Shown one piece after another: positions 1-10,150 of a DNA stretch of 64,000 nucleotides (position 1 is its first letter; each line of letters starts with the position of its first letter). The translations under genes and the position numbers were made by a program. Origin of the DNA: Acanthosoma haemorrhoidale (Eukaryota > Arthropoda > Insecta > Hemiptera > Acanthosomatidae); assembly GCA_930367205.1 (NCBI GenBank), contig OV884009.1, positions 39,007,841-39,071,840 of the forward strand. The letters run 5' to 3'. Under the pieces are notes generated by a model. It searched no databases, was not told where the DNA came from, and saw only the letters and a list, made by a program, of their open reading frames with translations.

Positions 1-1
1 G

Positions 2-1921
2 GAACCAATATTAGCATTTCCCGATTTCCAACATCCCTTCACAATCACCACTGATGCCAGCGAATACGCACTGGGGGCAGTGTTGTCGCAGGAGAGAGAC
101 GGTGGGGAGCGCCCGGTGGCGTACGCTAGTCGACGGCTCACAGAAACGGAAGCGCGGTATAGTGCTCTAGAGAGAGAGCTCCTAGGTATCGTCTGGGCTA
201 TAGACCATTTCCGCCCATATGTCTTCGGCAGAAAATTCCGTGTTCACACCGACCACAGACCCCTACAATGGGTAGGAAAGTTAAAGGAGTCCTCGGCGCG
301 GGTCACGAGGTGGAAAGAGTTTTTGTCCCAGTACAATATGGAGATCATATATAAACCCGGGAAAGAGAACGTAGTGGCAGACTGGCTGTCCAGAGCCATT
401 ACTGTAAATGCATTGGAAGAAGGGGAACCATCCGGGGAAAACCAACAGTTTCTCCGGGAATGGACACCCGGGGAGGATGGAAGCCTCGGTACGCGAGGAG
501 ATAGCGAAGGTGAGGAAACCCTTGAAGAGGAAGGTTCCGCCGCCGAAAGACCTGTTGAAATGGAAGTAACAGAAGGGATCGTGAACGACAAAAGACGGCA
601 GATCATTTGGAAATCCAAGACCTCAGGGCGGCTGCAGATCGCATATGACAGTTATGGGAGAAGTAAAATCGCGACGATTTGGTCGCCACCAGGGGTTAGG
701 AACGACCAAATTTGCCGTGCATTGAAAGATGCCTCGGAACCCGGAAAGACCCATCATGTATTTGTAGGGAATGCCACTATTTGGGAGAAAATTCGTAGAC
801 TCTGGCGAACGGAACAACTTGGAGTGGATAGGATATTTATTCGGTGCACGTCGATGGTGGAGACACTCAAAGACAGAGAACAGCAGCTGGAAGTGACGCT
901 GGCCTATCACCAAGGAAAAACGAACCACCGTGGAGTTCAGGAAACGTTGCAAGCGTTGCGGCGGAGGTACTTTTGGTGGGGAATGAAAAAGAGCATACAA
1001 GAAATGATAGGGGCATGTGCAGTTTGTCTCACTACGAAGTATAACAGACATCCGCCACGGGGGCGACAAGAAGAATCGCCCACCGCCGAGACACCGTTGA
1101 GTGACTTACAAGTGGATACCTTCACTTGGAGGGGGTATAAGTGGGTTACCACAATCGACAGCTTTAGCAAAGTGGCCATGGCGCACCCGGTGCAAGATAG
1201 GTCATCAGACGCGGTAATGCTGGCATTAAATACCTGGTTCCAGTTTTACGGAGTACCAGACCGGATCTCGTCGGATGGGGGCAGAGAATTTGACAATGCC
1301 AACATCCGAAAAGAAATGAAGACTCTCGATGTCTTTTGGCATCTTAATACCCCAGGGCACCCTAAGAGTAGAGGAGGGATAGAAAGATTGCACAGCACCC
1401 TGAGTGACCACCTGCGGGTATATCACGCGGAAAAGGGTCTGCCGGCGAATGAGGCAATGCCGAAGGCGGTGGCCGCTTACAATCATTCGATCCACACCGC
1501 GACGGGGTTCTCCCCGTTCGAGATCCTCTTTGGGCTGCGCGAAAGACGGAGAAATGGGGCAGAGACGGTAGCAGACAAGGGAATGGCGGAGAAAATGGCG
1601 AGTAATACTGTCGGTTTGAGGAAAATTTGCGACAAAGTCAGAGAAAGGATAACGAAGGACAAAGCGAGACGAGTGGAACGGGAAAACCTCAAAGTCCGGG
1701 ATCGAATGGGGGAACTTAAAATCGGGACTATCGTCTATAAAAAACTAGGGTCAAATAGGAGCAAAGAGCTGGTGCGATATGAGGGCCCATTTAAAGTGGT
1801 CGTGATTAGGGAACACAACGTCGTGACAATTGAGAGTATACGACCCCCTAAGAAGCGGCGAAATGTCCACATAGAACAGTTAAAGCTTCCACCAGGGGGG
1901 GAGGTTGTAGATCAGGAATGA
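2..1921 (+). CDS. pol: Ty3/gypsy pol, 3' part: RNase H and integrase (5'-partial)
   Basis: The frame is open from base 2 to the TGA at 1919-1921, about 639 residues, and continues off the left edge; no start is present. RNase H comes first: a TDASEYALG block with Asp at residue 18, then ALERELLGIVWAIDHF and HTDHRPLQW. The integrase follows: an HHCC zinc finger (HQGKTNH near 302, CAVC near 340), and a DDE core with Asp372 (QVDTF), Asp425 (SSDGG) and Glu461 (GIERLHSTL), giving DD-35-E spacing. A GPF motif near residue 590 matches the GPY/F module. In the family, RNase H removes template RNA and integrase inserts the cDNA. There is no stop or frameshift, and base composition is richer in GC than the surroundings, so this is a fairly young copy. 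RT and gag lie outside the window. Confidence 0.93.
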   Translation, partial: EPILAFPDFQHPFTITTDASEYALGAVLSQERDGGERPVAYASRRLTETEARYSALERELLGIVWAIDHFRPYVFGRKFRVHTDHRPLQWVGKLKESSARVTRWKEFLSQYNMEIIYKPGKENVVADWLSRAITVNALEEGEPSGENQQFLREWTPGEDGSLGTRGDSEGEETLEEEGSAAERPVEMEVTEGIVNDKRRQIIWKSKTSGRLQIAYDSYGRSKIATIWSPPGVRNDQICRALKDASEPGKTHHVFVGNATIWEKIRRLWRTEQLGVDRIFIRCTSMVETLKDREQQLEVTLAYHQGKTNHRGVQETLQALRRRYFWWGMKKSIQEMIGACAVCLTTKYNRHPPRGRQEESPTAETPLSDLQVDTFTWRGYKWVTTIDSFSKVAMAHPVQDRSSDAVMLALNTWFQFYGVPDRISSDGGREFDNANIRKEMKTLDVFWHLNTPGHPKSRGGIERLHSTLSDHLRVYHAEKGLPANEAMPKAVAAYNHSIHTATGFSPFEILFGLRERRRNGAETVADKGMAEKMASNTVGLRKICDKVRERITKDKARRVERENLKVRDRMGELKIGTIVYKKLGSNRSKELVRYEGPFKVVVIREHNVVTIESIRPPKKRRNVHIEQLKLPPGGEVVDQE

Positions 1922-2228
1922 GCTGGAGTGTCCTCGCAGCATACACGCGAGGAACATTGTAAATAGTTATAGTTATGTGATTTTTCCCACAGAAGTATTG
2001 TTTTTTTTTAAAAGTCAAAGTTTTCTTTTATGTTTTTTGTTTACAAGTGACAGTTGGTTTTTATGTTTTATAGGATTAGAGCTTAATGTGAGGGATTACA
2101 GGCTGTGTACGGGCGGGGCTGGCCTTTGCTCCTTTGTAACATTAGCGGAGCATTATTTGAATGGACTAAGACGTCCGAGTGTTGGACTTCAAAGTTTGCG
2201 AATGGGTGTTCGTAAACTGGTGGGGGGG
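1922..2228 (+). other. Gypsy 3' noncoding region and polypurine tract
   Basis: Between the pol stop and the 3' LTR there is no env-like reading frame, so this copy is an env-less or env-deleted relative of errantiviruses. A G-rich polypurine tract (2219-2228) abuts the LTR, as expected for the plus-strand primer site. A matching tract sits at 38571-38579 in the second copy, directly before its LTR. Confidence 0.75.
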
Positions 2229-2408
2229 AGTTAAGTCCAGGCGCCGCTAGTGCCCAGCCTTAATCCCCAAACATATGTTATCTGTATATGTTTACAGGTA
2301 ATACCTATAGATAGAGGTATCTTGGTCTAAATAAAGCAGTCTTGTTATAACGTTCTACGTGTTCTTATTACCAACCTTTCTTAGCTTGTAATTCAATAAA
2401 CATTAACT
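2229..2408 (+). repeat. 3' LTR of gypsy element 1
   Basis: This 180-bp LTR starts AGTTAAG directly after the polypurine tract and ends TTAACT, a 6-bp terminal inversion (AGTTAA/TTAACT). AATAAA lies at 2330-2335. It is followed by a run of TATATA. The second LTR (38580-38768, 189 bp) has the same ends, an equivalent AATAAAGCAG block and the same TATATA flank. Errantivirus gypsy elements are known to favour TATATA-type targets. The 5' LTR is outside the window, so the boundary rests on comparing two 3' LTRs. Confidence 0.82.
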
Positions 2409-2448
2409 TATATATATATATATATATATTAAATAAATATATATAAAT

Positions 2449-2494
2449 AACGGTGGTCTGTATATATATATATATATATATACGGACCACCGTT
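2449..2494. repeat. Palindrome with a (TA)11 centre
   Basis: The 12-bp arms AACGGTGGTCTG (2449-2460) and CGGACCACCGTT (2483-2494) are inverted with one mismatch and enclose 22 bases of pure TA repeat, which can itself pair. The whole 46 bases could form one long hairpin or cruciform. It lies between a gypsy LTR and a LINE insertion. It may be a tiny MITE or simply a fragile site. Confidence 0.7.
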
Positions 2495-2790
2495 TCTAAT
2501 ACTTTCCCCAGTTCTGCGCCTGCGCTGCCATTAGTTTAACGTGTCTACATCGCTCTGCAACTGAACTATCATTATTACCTTTCGTAGGAAGTGTAACGGT
2601 GCGAAAAACAGTCCCAACAGACTATTTACGGGAACTCATCTCGAGGGAGAAGGTTGAACGTGAGTAGTGAATGAATATCATTGTAATACTCATAAGTGCT
2701 AGTGCATAGACAATTGGATAGTCACGGCAGCCATATTGGGACAAATCCCCACTTGGCTCACCGGCCGAGTGATAGCTCATAGATCGTTCA

Positions 2791-2869
2791 TAGCTCAGAG
2801 CTACCGTTGGCGGCTCTCGTACCGCACGTCGTGCGTTCGATACTGGGAGTAGTCGTCGGTTTTTTTTTT
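2791..2869 (+). promoter_or_regulatory. tRNA-like A box, B box and T-run in the LINE 5' UTR
   Basis: An A-box-like TAGCTCAGAGC (2791-2801) is followed after 32 nt by a B-box-like CGTTCGATACT (2834-2844). A run of ten T (2860-2869), the usual pol III stop signal, follows 15 nt later. The related intact LINE has the same pair at 31 nt spacing. The A box looks like tRNA GCTCAG...GAGC with the D-loop lost. Jockey-type LINEs are normally transcribed from pol II promoters, so a pol III role is inference. Confidence 0.45.
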
Positions 2870-2918
2870 GGTTTTTTTTAAATAATTAAATTATTTCTGC
2901 TAGGCAGAATATGTCATT

Positions 2919-4112
2919 ATGCGTTTTCATCATATGGCGATGAATAATAATAAAAAAAGATCTCGGTCCGTTGATACCACCACACCAACAACATCACCAA
3001 AACAAAAGGCTCGTAGAGGAAGACCGAGTAAGAGAGACCTGCCGCCGCCACCACCATCTGTCACACCCACCAATAGATCCATGGAAGAGTTGCCTTCACC
3101 TCAACCAGTACCGTCTACTGCTCCGTCACCAGCAGAATCTCCGTTCTTCACCCCGAATCCGTTCCAGCCACTGTTGCAAGATGCAACAAATAATGACATG
3201 GAGACAACTACCACCCCTAAAACCCCTAAGCCACCTCCAATATTCATAAAAAATATTAGGTCTTTTAAAATACTATGCGATCAATTAAAAAAAATTGTTG
3301 GGGTTGGTAAGTTTACCTGCCTCAATAGAAGCAGAGATACTAGGATCACGCCAGACAATTCAGATACATATAGAGCGATTGTTAAGTATCTGGAAAATAC
3401 AAAAGCTGAGTTTCACACATATCAGCTAAAGGAAGATAGATCCTTGAGGGTTGTTATTAGGAACCTTCACCCGACGACCCCAGTTGAAATAATTATAGAA
3501 GAACTGAGTGCCCAAGGGTTCAATGCAAGACAGGTAGTCAATGTCTTCAGGGAGGACAAGGACATGGACACTCCGGTAAAAACGCCACTCCCACTATTTT
3601 TCGTTGACCTCGAAAAAACGCCAGGAGTGGAAAAAATTTACAATGTGAACTACCTCTACTACACTAGAGTAAAGGTGGAAAAACCACATCCCAGGCGTGA
3701 CATAGTTCAGTGCCACAACTGCCAGGAATATGGCCACAGTCGTTCGTACTGTCACCACATACCTAGGTGTGTGAAGTGCGGAGACAAGCACAAGAGCGAG
3801 CTTTGCAAGAAGCCTCGCCAATCCCCCGCTGTATGTGCCTTGACAGACCACCCTGATGGAACATCACATGCTGGTACTGCTGTCCTTATCCACCATTCCC
3901 TTTCCCACCACATCGTCCCATTGATTGCCCATGATTTCCTACAAGCCACAGCTGTGTCAATCCGCACATTTTCCTTCCCCCTCACCATAGCTGCAGCGTA
4001 TTGTCCACCTAACAAGTCTATTTCCAACTCACAATTTACCTCCTTTCTTAACTCAATTGGACATCACTACCTTGTGGGTGGAGATTTCAACGCAAAGCCT
4101 GTTGGGCTCTAG
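2919..4112 (+). pseudogene. LINE A1 ORF1 gag fused in frame to ORF2 endonuclease
   Basis: This is an open frame of 397 codons. Residues 1-306 are the ORF1 protein: a basic KKRSRS start, a Pro-rich stretch, a PRE_C2HC-like region (LRVVIRNLHPTTP near 180) and two zinc knuckles (CHNCQEYGHSRSYC and CVKCGDKHKSELC). The third knuckle is cut after CAL. From residue 307 (TDHPDGTSHAG) the protein is ORF2 endonuclease up to GGDFNAK, then a frameshift ends it. The start MRF matches the ORF1 start of the intact copy at 47691. Known ORF1 proteins bind element RNA; the fusion arises from a deletion and probably has no selected function. Confidence 0.85.
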
Positions 4113-4919
4113 AACCACCAACTCCCGAGGGCGAGCTTTGTTATCTGCACTCTTATCCACAAACTCCACCCCTCTCCCTCCTCAGACTCCTACCTATTGG
4201 CCTGCAGATCCCTATCGAAATCCTGACATCCTTGATTTCTTCATCCACCATGGAATAGGATCGATAAATTCGTCCACTACACGGCTCGATGACCTGTCGT
4301 CCGACCATAGCCCTCTACTCCTCACTCTTTCGTTACACCCCATCCCCAAACTACCTCCTCCCTCATTCATCAGAGGTCCAGTCGACTGGGACCACTTCCG
4401 TGAACTTCTAACTAATTCCATTGACCTCAAAGTTACCCTAAAAACACCTCATGATCTAGACCATGCCGTACATTCCCTTACTACCTTAATCCAACAATGT
4501 GCATGGAATGCTTCAAAGCCTCGACCTTCCCCGTATGCCCAGAACAAAACTTCTTTACCTCAAAACCTACTCGACCTTATCCACATCAAACGCCGCTCCA
4601 AAGCCTTATGGCAAAGAACCCGACACCCTGCCGATCGCCGCTGTTACAATCAAAACTATCGAACATCAAACGTATCCAAACATTCCAATCCAAAGTCCTC
4701 AGAACCATAGTCAACGCACCCTTTTATATTAAAAACTCATCCCTTCACAGAGATCTCCATGTACCAACTGTCCTCGACCTTATACCCTCAAGATTTTCCA
4801 AATTTCACCAAAACCTTTCCGCACATCCGAATCCTTTGGTCGACTCCATATCCAGTAACATTCATCCCTACAATCCTCCTCGACGCCTAAAACGGCGGTG
4901 GCCTCGCGACCTATTATAA
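4095..4919 (+). pseudogene. LINE A1 ORF2 remnant: endonuclease end joined to C-terminal tail
   Basis: After a frameshift at about 4100 the endonuclease resumes (GSRTTNSRGRALL) and includes the SSDHSPLLLT catalytic block. The frame runs through the region before RT (PADRRCYNQNYR), then jumps near 4660 to SNIKRIQTFQSKVLRT, the ORF2 C-terminal region, which ends PRRLKRRWPRDLL at 4919. Compared with the intact copy, some 480 residues including all RT motifs are missing. The second part is in another frame, so no single protein results. Confidence 0.85.
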
Positions 4920-5126
4920 ATAGACATTCTATGTCATGGGGTCCTGGCACTGGCCATCATCCCCACTCATGTCCTGAGCGTGTGTGGCTCTCTTGCCCTC
5001 TCTGTGGCCTGCGCCGGATGGCGCCACGGCCGGAGAGGGGGCGGGGGGAGCTTCGCTGCTTCCGGCCTTTCCGCCAGCTTGCTGGGGGATTGGCTTCGGG
5101 GGCGGGGGGGCTCCTGGGCTGAATCT

Positions 5127-5190
5127 GTATGTATATAGGTATGAATGGACTGTATATAGGTATGAATGGAATTGTATATAAGGTATGAAT
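5127..5190 (+). repeat. Three imperfect copies of a 20-22 bp unit in the LINE A1 3' UTR
   Basis: Units of the form TGTATATAGGTATGAATGGA repeat three times head to tail (ends near 5149, 5171 and 5191, with small indels). Other family A copies carry a looser version built on GTATGAATGAG. The block precedes the conserved terminal stem-loop and AATAAA. Confidence 0.7.
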
Positions 5191-5289
5191 GATCTCTCAG
5201 CACAATTATTAATGCTGGAAAAGGCAAATTGTAATTTTTTTCAATAAAGAAATAAAACACGTTCTCGCCAAAAAAAAAATACTTTCCCC

Positions 5290-6470
5290 CATCAAAGTCG
5301 GGACGATAGAGGTTCCTTATGTTGGGGCAGCTTTGATTCCCCTATCTGGGGTATTTCTCATGGGAGAAGTGTTGATCCAATAAAGCCTTAGCTGCGGCTC
5401 GGAGACATTATAAAGGAATTGGACTGATTATTCGATATCAGGCCGGCAGTGCTTCATTTAATTGTGGTTGTTTTTTCATGGTTTTCTTGTCATTTTTTTT
5501 TCAAGGCCAGAAGCCCTTATGTTTCAACCTGTATATCTGTCTATTCTGGTCTCTGTTCAAGCTATAGAATGAAACTATATATGTGGGTCTCATTTGGCAT
5601 TGGAAAAAAAGGGGGAATCATCATAAAATATGTTTATGGAATAAATTTTTAATTGGTATCTATGAAAAAATATTTGTTTATAATGTTATCAAGAGGGTGA
5701 AATTAACGATCTCCATTTTCTGATTAACAATATGTAGTTTATGTTTTTGTTTTTTGTAACCATAATTTACAAAAGTAATGATATATTCATTTTTTGTTAG
5801 CCGATCGATATAAAATACAAAATTTATATAATTTGTATTTGTAATTTATTATTATTATTTATAGGGGACTTGGTCCGAGCTTAAAGCATTTTTTTGTCTA
5901 ATAAGATGTGAATCCACGGATGAACCTCGAAATATTTTTGTTGTTTCTTTTAATTCCAGAAAACGTTTTTAACACACAAATTTGAAATATCAGCTTCCAC
6001 GCAGGTTGTTTCTGGAAAGTTTTAAACCTTATTTCAATACTAGTTCAGAAAATTCTCAAAATCCTCATACTCCTACACGTTGCCTACTCTAACTCAAAAT
6101 CATCCGAAAATTAGCATTTTGTCGCTCTTCCATGGATTATTCAAATGTAGTGACTTCATTAGGAGGTTTGGGTAGCAAGGAGTGCTCACTGGGATGACAT
6201 TTTGCATGAAAAACAGCGCAAAAAGAGTGGAGGATCATTAATAAGTTCATTAGTTATGTCCACATCGTTTTATTTAAAAAAAAAAGTATTTAATTTAGTT
6301 AACACTTATTTTGAACGCATTTCAGTAGGTAAAATTTAAAAAACAGAGAATCTACTGAGCCGTGAATCAACTATTAATTATAATTCTCTAATTTTATGTT
6401 TAAAAAGTCTCACAATATCAGCCCTATAAAAGTCTAATGAGAACGTTTTAAAACTCGATTTATTAATTTA
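5290..6470. other. AT-rich DNA without recognised genes
   Basis: There is no coding or repeat signal I can name. The stretch at 5470-5570 faintly resembles 33720-33840 (T-run, then AAACCCTTAT and TTCAACCT), which may be a very old shared repeat. Confidence 0.5.
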
Positions 6471-6668
6471 GTCCAGTCACGTATAATGTATATCATTATA
6501 CTTGTTTATTCATTATATAATTTTTATAAAATAACAAAACCTGTATATAATGTAGCGATGCTACAGGAAATACAAAAATAATTTGTAAATAGATTCCCCT
6601 GAGGATCTATAATTATATATAATTATCTGTAAATTTAAAGGGGCTATGAAAGAAAAAAAAAATTTTTT
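6471..6668 (+). mobile_element. LINE E 3'-end copy (E1)
   Basis: This is a 3'-anchored, 5'-truncated retroposon ending GGGGCTATGAAAG plus A-run. TTATTAATTTA occurs at both borders (about 6460-6470 and 6669-6679), a likely 11-bp target duplication. Part of that motif also resembles element sequence, so the left edge is uncertain. Internal inverted repeats include GTATAATG/CATTATAC, GTAGC/GCTAC and TAGAT/ATCTA. Confidence 0.75.
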
Positions 6669-8674
6669 TTATTAATTTATTTTATAAATCGATTTTAAAA
6701 ATTTATCGACAGTTCATTCTTGAGTTAAATGTTCAACGAGTATTTTTGATAAAGAAAAACTAACCTCCGTATCATTTTATAGTTTTTGTTTATTTGACTT
6801 TAATAGTCTGCTTTATGAAAGACAATCTTCAACTGAAGCCATATTTTAAGTTTTGATCATAAAATATAAAACTGAAATAAATTTCCTTGATTTACAGTAT
6901 GTCAGTTTAACGCGTAATACTTGATATTCTTGATGAAAATTCCGGAGTATTTTTTTTTATATAATAATTTTATAAAAGAATGTGGAGATTTTAGTCAGCT
7001 CGTAGAGACAAATGAGCATCTGTCGATATTGCTTTTACTTTTTATGTCCACCATTCCGTTAATATATTTTTATTTCAATAATTTAGTTTGAATTAAAAAT
7101 TCTTTGATCAGGAGAAAAATGTGAAAGCACATTATCCTTAGGTCAATTAGTGATGTAGATTTGGTTGTTTAAAACTACTTCTCTAAATTTTAAATTTTAA
7201 ACATGTAAGTACGTATGAATTTAGAATAAAAAAAAAAAAATACTGTACTTATAGCTACCACATTGGTGTATTGTACTTGTTATATACTATTAATGTACGA
7301 ACTTTGTAGAGAGCAGGGGACTTAAACTGGGAGATAAAAGTGAATTAAAAGTGGCCAGTGGCTTAAGAAGAAAATAGGCGCGGAGGCAAGTTCTAATTCG
7401 TTGAACAAGCGAACCTGGCATCCAACCCCCTTCCCACCAAGCCACGGTTCGTTTATTCACCATTGAGTTAGGGAGAGGATTTTAGGCATTGGGTAATTAT
7501 ATACCTCACAATTTTTGTATCATAAAACCGACATTTGATTATTCAGGTTATTTTGACATAGAAAAAATTCAAATCAAGTGCGTTAATTTGCACAATTAAG
7601 GGTTTTATAACGGATACCACAGTTTTAAATGACTGTTTTAATCAATTAATGACACTTAACCATAATACTTCATGTAATGTTTTATTTCTTCCAAAAATGA
7701 ATGAGACCTCTAAATAAAATTTCATGTATATAGTTTGGACAAAGGAGTCATAAAAACAAGGGGATATAGACACAGGTAAAAACATCAGTTTAAATGAACA
7801 AGGTTCTGTTTCACATTGTGCACCTAATTGTATTTCTTGAAGTAAATATCAACCAAGCAGAGGACAAAGAAACTCAATGAACAATATCCAGAGGTGGTAT
7901 GATAATAAATTTTATAAAAATATATTTATAATTTATATAAAAAAGTATATTACTCGTATATGCAATTTCAACTCAACCGGTGATATTTTAGAGTCATAAT
8001 ATTTTTCATGATAGTTTAATTTTATACTCTGATGGTGATAAAACCTGGGGCGTAGTAAATTACCACATGGAAAATGGGGCGCGTTAAACTGCTTTTGATT
8101 TTGTATGGTTAAAAACAATGATAAAGAGAGAACAATTATGAAGATATTATGAAACTCTTAATTATTATTTAGATAATAAAACTTGAATATTTTTTTTCTG
8201 TGTGTATTTGAACTTAAACTTCAGCACTTGCATGGTTTGCCGTCATATTCGTACCGAAGTTGCGTTACTCAGGACCCTTCCCAGTTTCGTTTCTGAGTTG
8301 GCTAATAATCACAATGGTGAATAAATAAAACGGTTTCTATCTAACAACACTTTCTTTAATAAAAACCATAAATAAAAAACAAATCACATGAATATCTATG
8401 ATATAATTCAAATAAAAATTACTGGGATTTAAAGACAAGAGGCAATGTGGGATACGATAGGATGTGGAGGTTTGGGCCAGACTGGGGGTGATTAATGTTG
8501 GAGGAGGACTCAGGCCGGGCCCTATCTCTGACCCACATCTTTTATACGCACCTTCGCCCTTCGAGCACTACCTCAGTCTGATTTAGGGCACCTTCCGGGT
8601 CTAGGTTTCTGGCTTAACTCTCACGGGCTCAGCGTCGTAACTCACACGGCGGATTTCAAGATCAAGTAGCTAGC
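6669..8674. other. Intergenic, with a GC-richer block at 8450-8640
   Basis: No gene is visible. The block near 8450-8640 is much richer in GC than its surroundings and could be LTR or UTR debris. I could not match it to anything else in the window. Confidence 0.4.
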
Positions 8675-9150
8675 TTGTAGCTAATCTGGGCATACAAATT
8701 AGATTTATGAGACCATTTCAGCCTTATTCGAATCCAATCCTTTCATTCAGAAGTTCATACAGAACAGAACCTTTCATAACAGTCTTAATATACCTTGCGG
8801 CTTTAAATTCATCCCTCCAAAGCTAACGCAATTTCATAAAAAATTATCTGAACACCCTTATCCTCTAGTACAATAATTGGACAGTTTCACACATCCCTAA
8901 GATCCTTCCTTCTTGAAGATTAAAATGATAATAGCCTGCTGTAAATCGCAGAGAGTAGGGAGTCCTAGCAATGGCCAGTATCCCCAATTGTGTAAGGAGA
9001 CTCATGGTCAGCCTCTTAGGCCCAAATCTGGTGCTACGGCTGATTAAAAACTAAACTGTAAATATGGGATTGATTATATAATTGATGACAATTCCATATT
9101 GCCTAACAAGGGTAGATTGTAATTGTATTTCATTAAAGAGATTGTGCATC
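8675..9150 (+). mobile_element. LINE A fragment (A2): ORF2 C-terminus and 3' UTR, decayed
   Basis: The region aligns with the end of the intact LINE: an IWTYGIEL-like stretch near 8680, CCAATCCTTTCA near 8735, TTCATAACAGTCTTAATATACC near 8775, then the 3' UTR (GGGAGTCCTAGCAATGGCCAG) and the tail TTGTAATTGTATTTCATTAAAG. Many indels and stops are present. No clear target duplication was found. Confidence 0.75.
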
Positions 9151-10063
9151 TGGTGAATGAAAAGCCAGTACGGCAAGTGCACCCGTTCCAACGACCGGCT
9201 CGAGCTTGTAAAAGTAATTTTTAAGTAGTCGTAATGGAGTGGAATAATAAAATTTTAACGGAGTTTATGGACTTGTACGAGGAAGAACTGATAAAGAATG
9301 TTTAATTTATATAATAATTTTCATATTATATTAAAGGCATTGTAATAACCTTCTCTAACTATTCTTCAATAACACCATCAACGCCTTATGGGTTTCACGT
9401 TTCCTTCTTGAAAAACTTACCACTCAACGTACCATCAGCCGTTGCGTCACACTACTTCCTTGTCACTGTCCGATTCATAAAGTTATTTCGGAACTAGGAA
9501 AAAAATGAAACTGAAGAAGGGATATCTGGCAAGCTGAAGAGAAAGGGCCACTTGCGATTTGTCGAACCACGTACAGAAATATGGAATAGGTACGGACCCC
9601 GGAATTCGACCGACCACAAGCCTGCCAGTATGAAACTCGAGCCCCTCAAGATTTGTTACGCCACACGCCGTGGGAACAATGTGTGAATTTATCTTTCATG
9701 TTAGCATGTATGATGAAAATGGACATTAGTTGTGTGGAAAAGGAAGGAAATCCTCGATTTCTGGGACCATCGTTGGAAAAAAAGCTATGATGTGAAAGTA
9801 TACTGATTTATTTATCTTTGATTGTTTTAAATGTCAATTTTACCAGTATAAAAGTCAAAATGGACACATTTCATTAAACGCCAGTCACGCATGGACGGTT
9901 TGACTGATTTTATAATTTCAGTTCACTCAGTAATTAGTATATGCGAATTATGGGATAGGTTTGTAATGAGTAGGATGAAGTAGTATAAATAATAAGTTAT
10001 ATATATGTAGTTTGTGGTTATTGATCTTTTATGTAATTTGCCATCACCACATCTGGAAAATTA
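9151..10063. other. Intergenic, nothing recognised
   Basis: Mixed AT-rich DNA with a slightly GC-richer part at 9380-9700. I see no coding, repeat or RNA signal. Confidence 0.4.
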
Positions 10064-10150
10064 CAATGGAACCTGCTGTAAATTGCAGAGAGAAGGGAGT
10101 CCTGGCAATAGCCAGTGTCTTCAATCATGCAATGAGCGTATGTGGATCAA
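10064..10150 (+). mobile_element. LINE A 3' UTR scrap (A3)
   Basis: CCTGCTGTAAATTGCAG, then GGGAGTCCTGGCAATAGCCAG and ATGAGCGTATGTGG, match the start of the family A 3' UTR, as in the 8935-9000 copy. The terminal part is missing. Confidence 0.65.

Larger units (their letters stand above)
2510..5277 (+). mobile_element. LINE A1: Jockey-clade LINE, RT-deleted copy
   Basis: A whole insertion is visible. The 12-bp target-site duplication aatactttcccc is at 2498-2509 and again, by its last 11 bases, at 5279-5289. A poly(A) run at about 5269-5277 ends the element. It has a 5' UTR, ORF1, endonuclease and the C-terminal tail of ORF2. Two internal deletions are seen by comparison with the intact relative at 43366-48057: one joins ORF1 to the endonuclease near 3837, the other, near 4660, removes the whole reverse transcriptase. 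A frameshift lies near 4100. It cannot be autonomous. Confidence 0.9.

Noticed and set aside
1922..2234. Errantivirus env gene after pol
   Set aside because: The only frame (85 codons) has no envelope-like features and runs into the polypurine tract and LTR.
5470..5570. Shared repeat with 33720-33840
   Set aside because: Only short T-rich and CTTAT-like matches; too weak to call.
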